NCBI GenBank assembly: GCA_036925085.1
Contig: JAUPFP010000041.1
Location: forward strand, 1,084,001 to 1,148,000
Direction of reading: 5' to 3'
Origin: Brachycybe producta
Lineage: Eukaryota; Arthropoda; Diplopoda; Playtdesmida; Andrognathidae
DNA length: 64,000 nt
The number at the start of each line of letters is the position of its first letter. The stretch's first letter is position 1. The notes beneath the pieces were generated by a model, which saw only the letters and a program-made list of their open reading frames with translations, was not told the DNA's origin and ran no database searches. The position numbers and the translations under genes were made by a program. This document shows, piece by piece, positions 13,401 through 28,400 of this stretch.

Positions 13401-16400
13401 CGTTCCGTTTTCATGGAATAGAACGTGTGTGTAATACCAAAAACTGTCATTTGGCGTGTCATTTGGAGTTGTGCAGTTTCATGTACTGCGTCTGTAAAGC
13501 TGAAAACACGTGACGTGGCATGTGAGAATTTTACAGAGGAAAGAATGTGTATGTGTGGCCAGCTGTACATGACACTCCAGAGGAAAAAGTCCAAAATATC
13601 CCACCATGTTCAATCATAAAACACACGATTTTCCATTTGATTCGAGAGACACTACGATTTTCAAAGTAAAAGAACGTGTGAGTGTGTGTGGCCAGCTAAA
13701 CGAAATTTTATTTTACACCATCTTGAATTATGCTAATTTGCTAGACCATTGTGATCTTAAGAAGGTTCATTTTGCTGACGTATTCCTCAATATGTTCTTC
13801 GAGTAGTAATTCATTTCGTGACGTTTCCAATTGGAAACGCAAAATTAAGCAAGCCTCATGGCACAAGAAACGGGAGTGTCTAGGCTCTTATTCATTGAAA
13901 TTACTAACGAACGAATTATTAATTAATAGTGTCTAATCTTTTTTTTAGATAATCAGTCAGAATCATTTAAGAAGCAAATGCACCGTTTGCAAAAAATTGC
14001 GAATAATGTGAACTCTCTTCAGATGGAATTTACGTTCTCTACGCAAATGGTGAATGTCTTGAACTAGTGGCATACGTTACTAAGCTAACAATTTCACAAA
14101 ATTAATTTATAATATCAACATGAAATTTAACAAAATAAGAATGTCTAAGAAATTTCTATTGTAATGCTTTTGCTGAAATACTCATGAATGATAATTTTTT
14201 ACTGAATTCTATTCAGAGGCATGCTGGCCATATGACAGTGTGGGCATATGCCATAATTCAAATAAAAAATAAAACTGAAATTTTATTAGTGCTGTGTCCC
14301 GATGTTGCAGGTTGCTGGCCAGTAATGTCAGTAATTAAATTATGTGTAAGAACATGTTCTGGCTGTTCCCCCGCTGCCATATGATATTGCTATGCATGGG
14401 TAAATTGAGTAAATATTTTAATTTATAGTAAAAAAATTTTTTACTGATGTAAAAAATTTATTTGACAATAGATTAATTAAGAGATCGTGATAAACACAAT
14501 AATTAGTTTAAATGTTTGCTATTGCTGATTTGTTTAAAAATGAAGTAAGATATATGGGCCGGTATATCTTCAAAATGCCAGGGCCAAATTATTTTCCCAG
14601 CACAATAATGATCATATTTGTTTCTTGTATAATTGTGGCTTTAATTGACAGCTTAACAATTGTAAGCTACTTATTAAAAAAACGTGTTATTCAGTAGAAA
14701 AGAATAATATTTTAGAAGATTAAAACATAACGTAAGCTTATTTCATTTTTAGTTGACACCGAACATCACATACGAAGTGGTTGCTAGAGTAGACTGTACG
14801 AGTGAAACGTCATCCGTCACAGTTACGATATTAAGTCAAAAACTAATCTACTTGCCACTTGCTCCTTTTACGCTAACACTCAAAGGACCACTCAAAGCTG
14901 ATCCTCAGCGTGAAATACGTTTGGGGGCTATTACTGAAATGTGCCCGTCATCTCTGGGAACAGAAAAAACAAATTTTAAGGTAATAAAGCCTAAACACTG
15001 AGGCTCCAAGCGCGCACTTCTTGAGCCTGTGCGATCATACGCCCTATATGCTTGGAACCTATTGGAGGCTATTTTTTAGAAACCCATAGTTGTATTCGAA
15101 TGAAGGAAAAGTAATGCCAAATGACTATAAGCTTTCCGTAGAGCAAATATTAAGAAAAAAATGTGCAATGTGTCAAAAGCCAAATCAGTAGGCCTAAATA
15201 AATGTTGCAATTTAATTTAATAATTAATTAATTACTAATTAACGTTCATGTAAAATTTTCATTTAAAAGTAAAAATTTATGAAAGTTTGAAACCTTAAAA
15301 TTATTTTTTAAACTGGAACTTGGTTAAAAAAAAACTAAGAATTTGTTCTTTTTCAAACGTCCATCTAATTATTCAATTTGAAAAATATTTTCTAATTATA
15401 TTTTTTACTGAAAATTAATTTTTCATTTACTGTGTAACATAGTCAATATTAATTAATTTTTTGTTGTAAATTTCAGTTTTATTGGGAGATTAACACAGAC
15501 GAAGCGAGTCTAGCAGAAATTCGAGGCCAATTTGCTACCATCGAAAAAGGCTCACTACAGGGAGGAAAGGAATACGTCGTCACTTGCATTGGTACGGAAT
15601 TAAATATGCGAATTGTGCGCAAAGTGTTCTATTCAAGCGGTTCTATATAATAAAATTATGTCATTCTCACACAATAACAGTAAAAAAACCCAACTGCTTT
15701 CTGGTTAAAATTAAGGGATAATGGTAAACAAAAACACAAAGTTTCAAGATAAAATATATGACTTACCTTATTCAAGAAGGCACTATGCAGTAGAAATGTA
15801 CAGTTGCTTTATAGAAAATAATCAGGAAGAGATCAAACACGTCAGTTTTAAATCGACTCCAGTTACTTCTGTAATAAGACGAATAATAAAAGTAAATGTT
15901 ATTGGAAAGTTATTGGAAATATGGGTTAAGATGCATCGTACCTGACTCATAAATGATGACATGCATTTTGTAGATGCAGCAGCTGCTCGAAACTGATCAA
16001 TGATTACAGATCACAATCAATACACAATGATCCTATCTATGTTACGAACCTTGTCGTTTTCAATTGCACCCAAGGCGTATTTACAGGTACAGTATATTGT
16101 AAGAAATGAAAATCTGATGAATGACCATGGTATCTTATGACTCGAGAAACAGCACTAACAAGTTTCCTAACAGAACCACGTTCAGGAAGATGTGTTTCAC
16201 GAGCCAATGGCCGGTTTTATGCGAAACATATTCCGAACTTTAGATTTTACGTTTGATCGCACTTTTCGTGTCAAGTTTTGTCATAAGCTTACTTTTCATC
16301 ACAGCCGTAACTAGTGAGGCAAGTGATGCACCTGGCTGGGCGCAAAGCTTATTGGCGCAAATGGGGTTATGTTTTTTTTTATGGAGAAGGCCTCTCCGGC

Positions 16401-19400
16401 TAGATAAAATCAGGATGGGGCCTTGTGCTTTTCCAAGCTTTTTGGGACTTCTAGGGCCAGTTGAGCACTCCTTAGGCATTTTAGAGCTTTTAGAGCAGGC
16501 ATGTGCAACTTCATTGGGTCACTGTCATTGGTTTATTTGTGCCGTTGTTGAATTGGGGTGGGTTCTGGAAATAACGAAATATGCTTTAGCCTATCACCAC
16601 GTACTTATTTGTCTAATTGAGGCTTAGTTTTCTACTAAATATGATTCCATCTTCTTTTTCTATTTTTTAAGCAATTGCGAATGGAGATGTATCTACAGGA
16701 ACAATGGAACAGTTTAATTTCACAACAATAACTGCAGACCCAATCGTAGTCGTGACACCAACCAAAATATCCGTTCCGACAAACCAAGGATTTCTACTGG
16801 ATGCACAGCAATCGTTTGATCCTCAAGAGAAATGGGCACCATTAAGAGTAGGAAGACACCCGATACATTTTACTAATAATTTACTTCCTCACAACGACCA
16901 CTGATCACTTTTTTAGTTCTACTGGAAATGCCGAACTCTAGATGGAAATGGATGTTACTCTGAGAACAACACTGCCATAGTTCGCCTTGAAACTCTCTAT
17001 TACAACGAGATGCAGTTCCCATTAGTTTTGATATCAGAAAACATCTTAAACGTCAACACGTACGTTCAGTTCAGTTTAGTTACTAGAAGCATCTTCTTAA
17101 TGACTACTTTGTCAAAGGTGGAGCTAAACTCATCGACTTTTACATGAAATTTTCGCTCTGAAGTTTATTAGTTTAGCTCTCACACTGGCTAATTTTCTCG
17201 CAAAAAGCTGTGCAAGAAAAGAGCCAAATATTGCTGTGAATCTTGCACAGTTTCTTGCAAAAAGAAATACGAAGACAGGAAGCGCACACTGGAGTGTTCC
17301 GGATCTTAAATTACAATGCTTGACATAGGAAAAGTGACGAGTGACCCCCATTCTTATACCTTGCAGGTACATTTTTACGGTACATGTTGTAGCACTCGAC
17401 GGTCGCAAAGCCTCTGCATCTGTCGACGTTCGAATAACAAATAGTCTACGCGCACCCAAAATCAGAATCATTCAGGGAAGTGAAAACCGAGTTGTACCAA
17501 ATTCAGACGTTACTCTGAGAGCTCTCGTATCGGCTTCGGCAGGAACCACGTTGACGTGGCAAGGAACAAATGACGTGGGATATTCAATGTTTGATACATC
17601 GTCAACATTTTCGCCCGGATGGTACCGCTATCTTCATTCGGATGTCACTAATTTGCCAGTTAGTGTTATCTTAAAGCCATCCACGTTGACGGAAGACAAG
17701 AACGCCCTTTGGCGTCATCTCGATTCCAATTCCAAATACAATATACGTTTGACAGCCAGTCATCCATTGGATGGAACAACTTATGCAGAAATACGGCTGG
17801 AAACACAAAAGGCTTCAAAAAATGTTCATATGCAAAAATTCAAGGTATTTTTTTAAATAGGAGTATCTTGGAACACGGACCACTTTTAAGTGGCCGAGTT
17901 CTACTGCAAAATGTTGTCGCAGGTGGCAATGTTGTGGTTGCAATATATTGATATGGAAAGATGCCATTTCTTTTTTGCACACAAGCGGCTTCTGAAGTCG
18001 AAAACTACCACCGGTGATGGGGGTTGTGGTTGGAACTGGTTGCATTGTATCTTCTAAGGAAAAACGCCGGACCTTTCCACACAAGTCACACGCCAACTTC
18101 ATTTTGCAGTCAAACTCGGCCATTAAAAAGTGTTCCGTGTGCCAAATGCTCACTTAAGCTGCGCGTTTGTATTCAAAGACATATTATACATTGTGCGTAG
18201 GTTTCACCATCTTCTGGAATTGCTCTTTTAACACCTTTCATGGTAGATTTATCACAGACGCTCAACTATTTTGATGAACAAGTTTCGCTGTTTTTGAGCT
18301 ACAAAACTGCAGGACAAGACACTAATAGAATCTTGAGACAAATTACAAATTCCGAATTTGTTATTCGCGGACTACGCTTACCAGCAAGTAAGAACACTTC
18401 GATAGTTATAAGGATGGCTCGGAAATTTGACAGCAAAAAAATTGTCCATTTCGGGAAAAATTCGAGGTTCAAAATATAAAACATTTTGAAGAAAAACAGG
18501 ATATTATTTTTTGAAAAAAAAAAAAAACGTTAGCAATAAATGGAATTGGGGATTTTTAACTTATTTATTCAAAAATCACTATAAGTATGTTAGAAAAACT
18601 TCAAATTAAATTTATTAAAAAGAAATGACAAAATTAAAATAATCAAAGTCGAAAATACAATAGACACCGTTTAACACGAAATGGAAAGAACAAGAATTAT
18701 TCTTCGTACGAACCGATTATGTACGTAAGAAGGACTCACGAAGGAAGCGAATTCAAGAAACCCGACTTAAGTATTGAAGCATCGCTTCTGAAAAGAGATT
18801 CATAACTATTTAAACTAAATTTGGAAAACCAGGCCTTAATTTTACTTTTTGTTAGTAGCATTTTAGGTTAGAGTTATCCGTTTCGTCTTAAAACAAATTT
18901 AAATATATGGAAAAACCTATCCTAACCAACTGGACCAATGTTAAGTGGACCGTGTTAAACGGTTCCTACTGGAGTAATGAAAAATGTAAAATCGGGATTA
19001 AAACATCGTTTGAAGAAATCACAGAATACTTAAATTCCAGTCACTCCCAAACATTTCTTGTTTCAAGAAAGATACCTAATTTTCCAACCCTGCCGTCTCT
19101 CCAGATATCTTGGCTGCCCATTTGATCTCGGTTGACGACGAGGGTGGAGGGCTCAAAAAGCAATTATTTAATCGTGTCGTGTTGGACATGTGGGTTGGGT
19201 ATAATAATTTGGTCTCTGGAGCTTAGCACTGGCATGCTTTATCCTTAAAAATTCTTTCCACTACATTTGGGAAAAGCATTTCCCACCAATAATAGCCAAT
19301 GTTATAATCTTTTAACTTCTAATAGATAGCCTCCACCTAAAACGTGTCTTGTTGGTCAAGATCAAGTCAGCCGAGATGGATACACCGTTTGAAATAAAAC

Positions 19401-22400
19401 AAATTTGCCAGACTTTTCTTAAACAACCTGATTAATTCGTTTACGAGTGAAAATTATTTATTTTACAGTTGCAAATACAACAGAAAAACTAACAGTCATT
19501 TTGAAAGCATGTAAATCAGAATCGATTTGCTCAACGATTGAATCTGAACCGATTGAAATTCGACCTCCGACAATTATCTCGAAAAATTACTACGAACTGA
19601 TGTTAAGCGCTGTTAGTGTATTGAATGATAAAGGTGAACTGCATTTTCTAAAAAAAGAAATCATTGCATTAAAACGAACAAAATAAAAATAATAACGAAA
19701 TCCTTCTACGTTTTGACAGGCGATCTCGAAGCTGCTCTACAACAATCCATTTCAACACTGCAGACGCTTCAATTTTGCGGCCTCAACTTCAACAGCAGCA
19801 GCATGTACCGCAAGTTTGACAACATTGCTAATGAAATGATCCAACTATTAGCAGCAACAGCAGAAACGAGGTAAAGGTTGAGTTTTATACTCGCAGTGTT
19901 CGGTGAACTTTTACGTCCTGATTAAATATGGTTATCAGTCACTGCAAAATAGTCATACATGACTAGTTTCAGTCTACATTTACGTGTACCAAAGCTTGTG
20001 AAAATTCTGTGACCAAGATGTGACTTGTTAGCAAAATTAAACATACAAGTTTATTGTTTACATGGTTGTAGTAAGCAAAGTGGCAGCATCACAGAACACT
20101 AGTTAGACGTTTAACGTTTGTAGTAAGTTGCCTAATAGTCTTTACATTGGTTAATGATGAGTATTTAGCAGTGACAAGTAACTATTTGGAACCAAACCTT
20201 ATTATTTGCAAAATGCTTTAACTTGCACATGTAATGTGGGGCAAGTGCTGCAAAACAGCCACATTGCGTGGGCATATTAGTGCGAGTAACTGAGGAACAT
20301 GCCGCAGGTGTGAAGTTTCACGGAAGCAACATATAACTAAAAGGCGGCACCAGTTTTATTCTTGCCTCGATTGGGCGGAAACTTAGCTTAGTTAAGGCTC
20401 TGAACGGACAATAATAGTGTGAAATTGGCGCGTAATTCACACTGAGTTGGTGGCATGGTTTTAGTAAACGGGTTTAATGTACGCTCTTAATGGTGCAAAT
20501 AAATTCAAACCATAATTATGGTCACCAATTAAACAGCGTTTAGCTGAAAGCCGACAGCATATACCATGAACAACAATGTTATATTGTTCACTTATTTCAC
20601 TAAACAAAGCTTATTTTAGTCAAATATGTAAGGAGCGCATATATGAGTTCAATTAAAATGCCTAATTCTCTTTACAGATTATTGTGGAGTTCTAGCTCAT
20701 ACGATCAAGCAATAGACATACTAAGTGCACTAGCAAATGCCAGCGACATTGTGAATCCAACAAGAAGTACCGTGATGGCACTCTTATCACTACACAACAA
20801 AATTATGGACTCCATCGCAAGACCTCCTTTAAGCACAGAAAACAGAGCTCACTTAGGATACGACTTAAGTTCAGATTATCTCAAAAACGTTTCTCTAGAA
20901 TCAGCCAAACTTGAGGCTCATAGTCGTGTTAAACGCACGTTAATTGAAGTTAGAAAAAGCAAATTTCAATCGAACTCCAATCCTAATTCCGATTCGAACT
21001 CCAGTCCTAATTCCGATTCGAACTCCAGTCCTAATTCCGATTCGAACTCCAGTCCTAATTCCGATTCGAACTCCAGTCCTAATTCCGATTCGAACTCCAG
21101 TCCTAATTCCGATTCGAACTCCAGTCCTAATTCCGATTCGAACTCCAGTCCTAATTCCAATTCGAACTCCAGTCCTAATTCCAATTCGAACTCCAGTCCT
21201 AATTCCAATTCGAACTCCAGTCCTAATTCCAATTCGAACTCCAGTCCTAATTCCAATTCGAACTCCAGTCCTAATTCCAATTCGAACTCCAGTCCTAATT
21301 CCAATTCGAACTCCAGTCCTAATTCCAATTCGAACTCCAATCCTCATTCCAATTCGAACTCCAGTCCTAATTCCAATTCGAACTCCAGTCCTAATTCCAA
21401 TTCGAACTCCAATCCTAATTCCAATTCAAACTCCAATCCTAATTCCAATTCAATCTCCAATCCTAATTCCAACTCAAACAATGACAAAAAGTCTTCATCA
21501 AATGCTGCAACAATGCAACGACCCAGAAATGTCGCCGGTGCATCGAATCCAGTAAATTCCGAGCGCATTCCAGCTCATTCTCAAGAATCAGTCTCAAAAT
21601 CAAAGTTCGACCCAGGCTACAAAAGTACAGTTATAAAAGAAAGGAAAAGATCAACCACCACTTATCAATCCTATTCATACTCGTCAAACAAAAGAACAAC
21701 ACTTCTAGGTACGAACACTAGATCCAAGATCTTTATGCGCCCTTCGCAACGACTATACAGAGGAGTTCGAGGATGGCGAACAAATAACAACCAAGAAACG
21801 TCTAACAGGAACTTAAATGACATTCTCAACAGCAATAACAGTAATAATTTCGAAAACGAAACCAACAATGAAACGATGGATATCCTGGACCTGTACGAGC
21901 CACTGACTGCAAATCAAGTTCAAATATTACTACATACGACGAACACGATTGCAAAACAGAATGAAAGTTACTCTGGAGTTCTCGATGAACAATTACTAAA
22001 CGATTTACCGTACATCTGGGGTGGAATGTGTACAAGAACGGAAAACGGAGGAGTCAAACAAACAGCCAAATCGGAGTTTGTCACGGTACAAGTTACGAAA
22101 GCAGACGTCAATGACGTTCTTCGAAAGGAACAACAAAAAATCTTCAAATCTATGCATCCAAAAGTTGGAAATCATTTTGAGGTAAATTACCATTAATTTT
22201 CTGACCTTAAATGTTTTTAATGCGATTTCTGAATTACTTTAGTTTCAGTACATGACTGACTTGGTAGACGGACCCGTACAGTTGGAGTGCGATGGCACAC
22301 AATCAAACTGCGGAGTCGTCTGCATTGGCTCTGCACAATTTATAAGTGATCCGTTTACTTCGGCATCTTTGCTTATCACAGAATCAATGGAGAAAAATAG

Positions 22401-25400
22401 AAGGTATGGTATAGAAGTTATGTAACAGCAATAAATAGTTAAAGAGCCTAATAATTACTAATTTCTGTGTACTGCAACACCCTGTATTTCGCCTTCCCGT
22501 CCCTCACCTAGCCTTTGGAAGCTGCACGATACATCCTGGTTCCGGTATCAGCGGATGGATACCCATCGAAGTATGGTCCCTAGGGCATGGGTACACCTGA
22601 GAAGGTGTACACAGGCCATGGGTATAAAAGACCATGTTTTCGTATATTCTGGGTCCATTCTCTGATATCGAAACTATGAAGTAATCTCATTCAATCGTCC
22701 AGTGGCGAAGGCACGCCACAGTTAACTTTCTCTGGTTTAATGTTGCCTTGATGATTGTGTGCATTAAATTAAGTACAAACGACAATCTGCATTCGTCTCG
22801 CCTGTATCATTATTCTTTTCCATAGCAACGTCAATCTACGAAATGTCTAGGAGAACGACCCCGGCACCAGCAGGACTCTGGTAGTATAATACCAACTCTC
22901 TCAACGAATAGCGGTACCCGCTCTAGTCGAGAGTCTACAACCTGAGCCCCGTAACAAGAGCTCTACTTTGTTACAGTACGTTCTTATTTTTTGAATAATA
23001 AATGGGTTTTTGTCAAATTGTTAATTTCAGTATAACACAGTTCAGATAAATATTTGCATGAGCAATAAATGAAAATATCTTAAAGAATGCAATAATTTAT
23101 TTGAAACTAGAAAAATAAAGGGATTCGAATAACAGCATCTTACACTCCAGCGTGCACGTGCTCGTGCTCCACGACACCACAGACGCAATCCGCAAGTTTC
23201 TAAACTTATCTCGTTATCTTACAGCAAAATCAGTCACTAATATTACCGTATTGGTTGCGTCAGCAGTACCCTCCTGGAAAAATCATGCAGAATTCTGTAA
23301 GGTTTTATTGCTCTTCTTACTGTGCATTGACTTTCTGCAGAACTTTTGAAATTCTTCATATTTTTATTCTGTAGAATTTATCTGCACACTGTGTATAACA
23401 TTTCACTTGGAAATTGTAATGCTATTACAATAGTTAAATCTGCAGAACAATTCTACAGGAAATATTGCACAGCATTAGCTGTGTACTCAAAACCCAACAG
23501 AGAAAAGCTGCAGAAACAATTGCCATTTTAATATGTTTATTCTGCAGAATTTATCTGCACACCACGCATAACATGTCATTTGGAAATTGTAATGTTGTTA
23601 CATAGTTAAATTCTGCAGAAAACATTGCACAGCATTAGCTGTGTACTCAAAACCCAACAGAGAAAACCTGCAGAAATATTTGTGATTTTAATATTTTTAT
23701 TCTGCAGAATTTCTCTGCTTACTGTGCATAAAATCTCATTTGAAAATCCTAATGCATGGTTAAAAACATTTACAAATGTATTAGGGGATTTCCCCTTTTG
23801 AGTTCAGTTATTTCATTTTTTTGAGTGGGTGTTTACTTTGAGTTTGTTTAGTTTTGGAAGTGTGGGTGTATGACTTCAGTTTGGAACGGTTATTTCATTA
23901 CATTGTTTAGCTTATTGTCTGTCTTGCTTCAGAAAAGGTAAATTTTCTTAATTTTTGAAAATGGAAATGGTTTAATCCTATTATTTCATTAAATGTTTTT
24001 TGGATTGATTAATAACATTTTTATTTTTTCATTTAAACTTTCCATTTTTAAGTGTAGGCATTGTTTTCACTGTGGCGAAATTAATTAGCAGGGTTAGAGT
24101 TTTGTGAAAAGGATGAGGGTATATACAGAAACATAGCTGCAGAAATATTCTGCAAAATTCTGCAGAGATCGTCTGCATAGCTCTTCAGAGATAGTCTGCA
24201 TAACTCTGCTGAAAGATTCTACAACTACTCTGCAGAAAGATTCTGCATAATATAATCAACATAAAAATTCCTGAAGAAACAGTGTTCCAATTTTAGTCAG
24301 AAGGCCTCTGCAGAAACATGTAGATAAAATTATACAGAATCCTGATATAAAATTTCCAGGAGGGTAGCATGATGTAACCAATACGGTAACATTAGTGACC
24401 GTTTTTCTAAATGGGGTGAGGTTAAAAAATTAGCCTAATTTTTTAACCTCACCCCATTGTAACAATGTAGAGCTCTTGTTACGGGGCTTAGGTTGTAGAC
24501 TCTCTTAGTTAGAGCGGATACTGCCTTTCACTTCGAGAGTTTAGGATATACTACCTGAGTCCAAACTGGTGCCGGGGTTGTTCTCCAGGATATTCCGTAT
24601 TATCGAAGCTGTTGCTGAAATGAATAGTTGATACAGGTGAGATGAATGCTGAATGTCGTTATACTGATTTTAATGCACACAATCATTTAAATGACATTAA
24701 AACAGAGAAGAGTTACAAGTGTGGCGTGCTTTCGCCACTGAATTATTTCATGTTTCGATATCAAAGAATGGACCTAGAATATACCGAAACACGGTCTTTT
24801 ATACCTAGGGCCTGTGTACACCCTCGCAGGTGTACCCATGCCCCAGGAACCATGCTTCGACGGGTATCCATCCGCCGATACCGGAACCAGGATGTGTTTA
24901 GCAGCTTTGGGGTTTCCAAGAGGGACCCCCAGGCTATGGGAAGGGCAGAAAAGCGAAATACAGGGTGTTACACCATTTAGGGAAACAAAATGGGTCTCGA
25001 TAATATTCTGCACTGAAACAAATTTAGGCGCAGAAACGGAATAGATAAAAAAAAGTATATAGGTCGCCATCTTGTATTAGCTGAAAAATCTTTTGATGAA
25101 GATGTTTTCGTTTGCGTGAAAATGACGTCATTTTTGCCTATGTCATCATTAGCTGAAATCTTAGCAGAGTATTAGAAACGCTCTCACGAACGTGGTGGAG
25201 GAGACGGTACCGCCATATTTGTTATGGTGGTAGTGGTACCGCCTTGGGGAACACCTCTTCCTCCGTTTTTGACCGTTCAAGAGTACTGAGGGGCTTGGTG
25301 AAGACCAAGTCTCACGGTGCAATCTGCCAAGGTGCCAGCCCATGGCGTGGCAGATAAAACTGCTGGTGGAAAGACTCAGCCGTGCAGGCGTACACAGACC

Positions 25401-28400
25401 CAAGGTATAAAGCCCGTACCTTAATCAACTTGAGGGTCATTTACTTAATTATGAAGCTGAAACTACTCACGTCAAATGGTCCCGTTGGCAATGCAACACC
25501 ATCTTCATCTTTATTCAACATTAATGTAACTGTTGCTTGACCTTCCCACCCCGAAACAGAAAGAACTCTGGCCCGAGTCCCATAACAGGAACTCTACACT
25601 GTTACAACCTATTGTAGTAACTATTTTAAAAATTAAACACATTTACTATATCGGTAGTTAGTGTTTTGGCTAAATGGAATTGTCAATGGCACAAATGTTA
25701 AATATATTTATCATGGTGTAAACGCTTCTCGAACACTGACTATTCTGTTTTTCAGGTATCCCATGTGTGACAATTAAATGTGTTTTAGAAACCAGAAGGG
25801 TAACTGAATCACGTAGGCCGCTTTCACACGAGGCTACGTGTATGACGATACGTGTACGATAGATACTGAATTTACATGTACACCAGTGGAAACATTCATG
25901 TATCGCTGTATCAACGCTTCTATTTCACATGTGCATGTTAATTCAGTATCTATCATACGCGTATTGCAATACACACAGCAGCTCAGCCTCTGTTATGGAA
26001 TATTTGACAGCATTTTCGCCTTATTTCGCGCCTTCGGAATAACCTACACAACTCCAAAGCCACAACTTCCAAGTCTAATGGATGTTAATCCAAAGAATAT
26101 GACGGCTCTGCTACCTATTCTTCTATTTTCTAAAATACATACAACTTATTCTTGATTCCATAATTGTAACCTTTCATTTGTGTATTTTACTATAGTTACT
26201 CATAAAACGTCTGTTCAAGCATCTTGTGTTTGAAAGCCCTTCTTCACTTTTGTTAATCATTCAGTAAAAGCCTTTTTTCTTATTTCAGAGGTGATATACT
26301 CGTTACTTGGGGAGCTTTATATGGAAACACAGTTGCCGTCGACTTGTTTGAATTTGTGCAACAATTACATCTTGTTATAAGTATTTCACATACACTTGTA
26401 ACCAAGAAAGAAATGCCGTTTCTAAAGGTGAGCTCCCAAACAAATCTGTACAATCAAAATAAACTAATCAAATCCTTACCTTTCGACAGTGTGCCGCTCT
26501 GAATGAAACAGCGTGGCGAACGGACATCTGCCAAACTACAAAAGTCACTTGTTACCCTTCGGAAGTAAAAGTAACTTGCACGTGTCCACCAACTGGATAC
26601 TATGGGTCAATCTCTCTCGAATTTCTCACCTCACTTATTGGTTAAAAACTTAAAATATTTTCGGACTCATTTAATTTCAGAGTGTTTTTAGATGCTGAAC
26701 TAACTCCTATCAAACCAGACATAGAAGAAACCATTCCTTCAACGACACTCATAACATACCCAACGTTTATATCGAATCAGAACGTAAAATCACCATTCGT
26801 GACGAAGCATTTGTACGACGTTTCCTTCACACTCAATGGAGACTACGAGAAATCCGTACTGACGGTGGGAGTGCACGAGTTTGGAGACCACATAAAGAAT
26901 CAACTAGCTCGGATGTTTAACGTCACCGTTGATTACTTTCCTAAGATTTTCATCTCAAAAGGTAACAATTAACCTTATTATAGGCCTCGAAAACACTTTA
27001 TGCTGTACTTGTAAGTGCATGCCATTCTAGTAACACATTAAATTAATAATTATTCTCAATCAAAGCATTGAAAACATACATGTACATGAAGACGACATGA
27101 CATATCGACCTTGTGACAGCTGTGTGTTAAAATCAATTCTTTGAGGTGCTTAGAGGCAATTTCATGTGTAAGTTGATCTCAGTTGAAGCTCAGCCAAACT
27201 TTAGCAAAACCGTTTTGCATCAGTGCACTACTTGATTCAGACTAGAATAGGACATCGAACAAACCATGCTCGCGACCATTTTCAAAAGGGAGTCAACTCA
27301 CTGTGGGTCACCCACAGTTCATATCTAAAAGTGTAATTTACTGAAAGACCAACAGTTCTTCTGCAAATATCTATCTGAAAGTGTTGGTCACCTACGATTA
27401 GTCTGTCCCCATAGGTAAGGCTGCAACATTTTTTAAAGGAAAATACATGTATACCAACAATGTAGTGTATCTTCTATGCTTCAAGAACTACAGATGGTAA
27501 TCATTAGCAGACAGAAGAAACGAGCAAAGCCTTGCCCTTTTCGGACTGCTGCTAACTGGTGATAACATTGCACTGCTTAATGGTTTATTAACTAGAAATC
27601 CTCATAAAGGTAGACAAGGGCATTCAAAGATCCTCAAAGAATTATTGGCTAGAACTTCTTCTAGTTCTTTGTTAGAACAATTTCAATTTAACAATGATGT
27701 CTTATTTTGTCTAAATGACAATCATTTATGATCGGGTGCACTCCCGACTGCCACATGGCTTTCGAGCTGATTGCAGGCTTTCATCAACATGGTGTGTTTT
27801 AACATTCAATTTGATTCAAACCTCATGTGTTAATAACAGGTAGCATTAAAGTTGATGTCAGAGTAACACCAGACCCACAAGGAAATTATGGTGGCGATGA
27901 CCAATTGATCCAAGCAATGGAACAAATGGCTGCCAAGGACAAACTGTGCTTCACAGACTTTGCTGGCGAAAATCTGTGCACCAAAAACGAGACTTTCCAT
28001 GTAGATTACATTGATGGCATACAAAAAAAGGAACCTCTTTCTGCGATGGAGCCATTTCAACCAGCTACTCCTAGTGAAATCTTTTTCGTTCTTAACGGAG
28101 ATTACGATTATTCGGTTAAAAAGGTTGGAAAAGAGAATTTCATAGTGCACGCTACAAACAAATTAGGCGAACTATTAGTCGTACCTGCATACTACTTTCT
28201 ACAGTTTGACGTTCAGAAAGGTAAACGAATGTAGTCAACTTACGTTACAAATTGGTTCGCATTTTCTTTTCTGAGTTTTCTCTGATTTCTCTCTCTCTCT
28301 CTCTCTCTCTGTAACCACAATTTTAAAATACAGGCAGCATTGAAGTTACGACGATGATAGCACCTGATCGTAATGATGAACCGAATCGCCTAGGATACAA

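Noticed and set aside
18907-19125. 72-codon + frame MEKPILTNW...
   Set aside because: It lies in the intron between exons 22 and 23. No acceptor AG in the right phase precedes it, and the flanking exons join cleanly without it.
21000-21480. CRISPR array
   Set aside because: Evenly spaced repeats without unique spacers; it is a coding minisatellite in a eukaryotic gene.
20940-21568. Long open frames on both strands over the Ser-Asn repeat (for example IRTGVRIG... and LEFELELG...)
   Set aside because: They are by-products of the 24-bp coding repeat, whose length is a multiple of three. Only the + frame joins to conserved exons with splice sites.
24642-25070. Frames of 76-112 codons in both orientations
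   Set aside because: They lie within the reverse solo LTR and dispersed repeat B, and are not kept in the other LTR copy.
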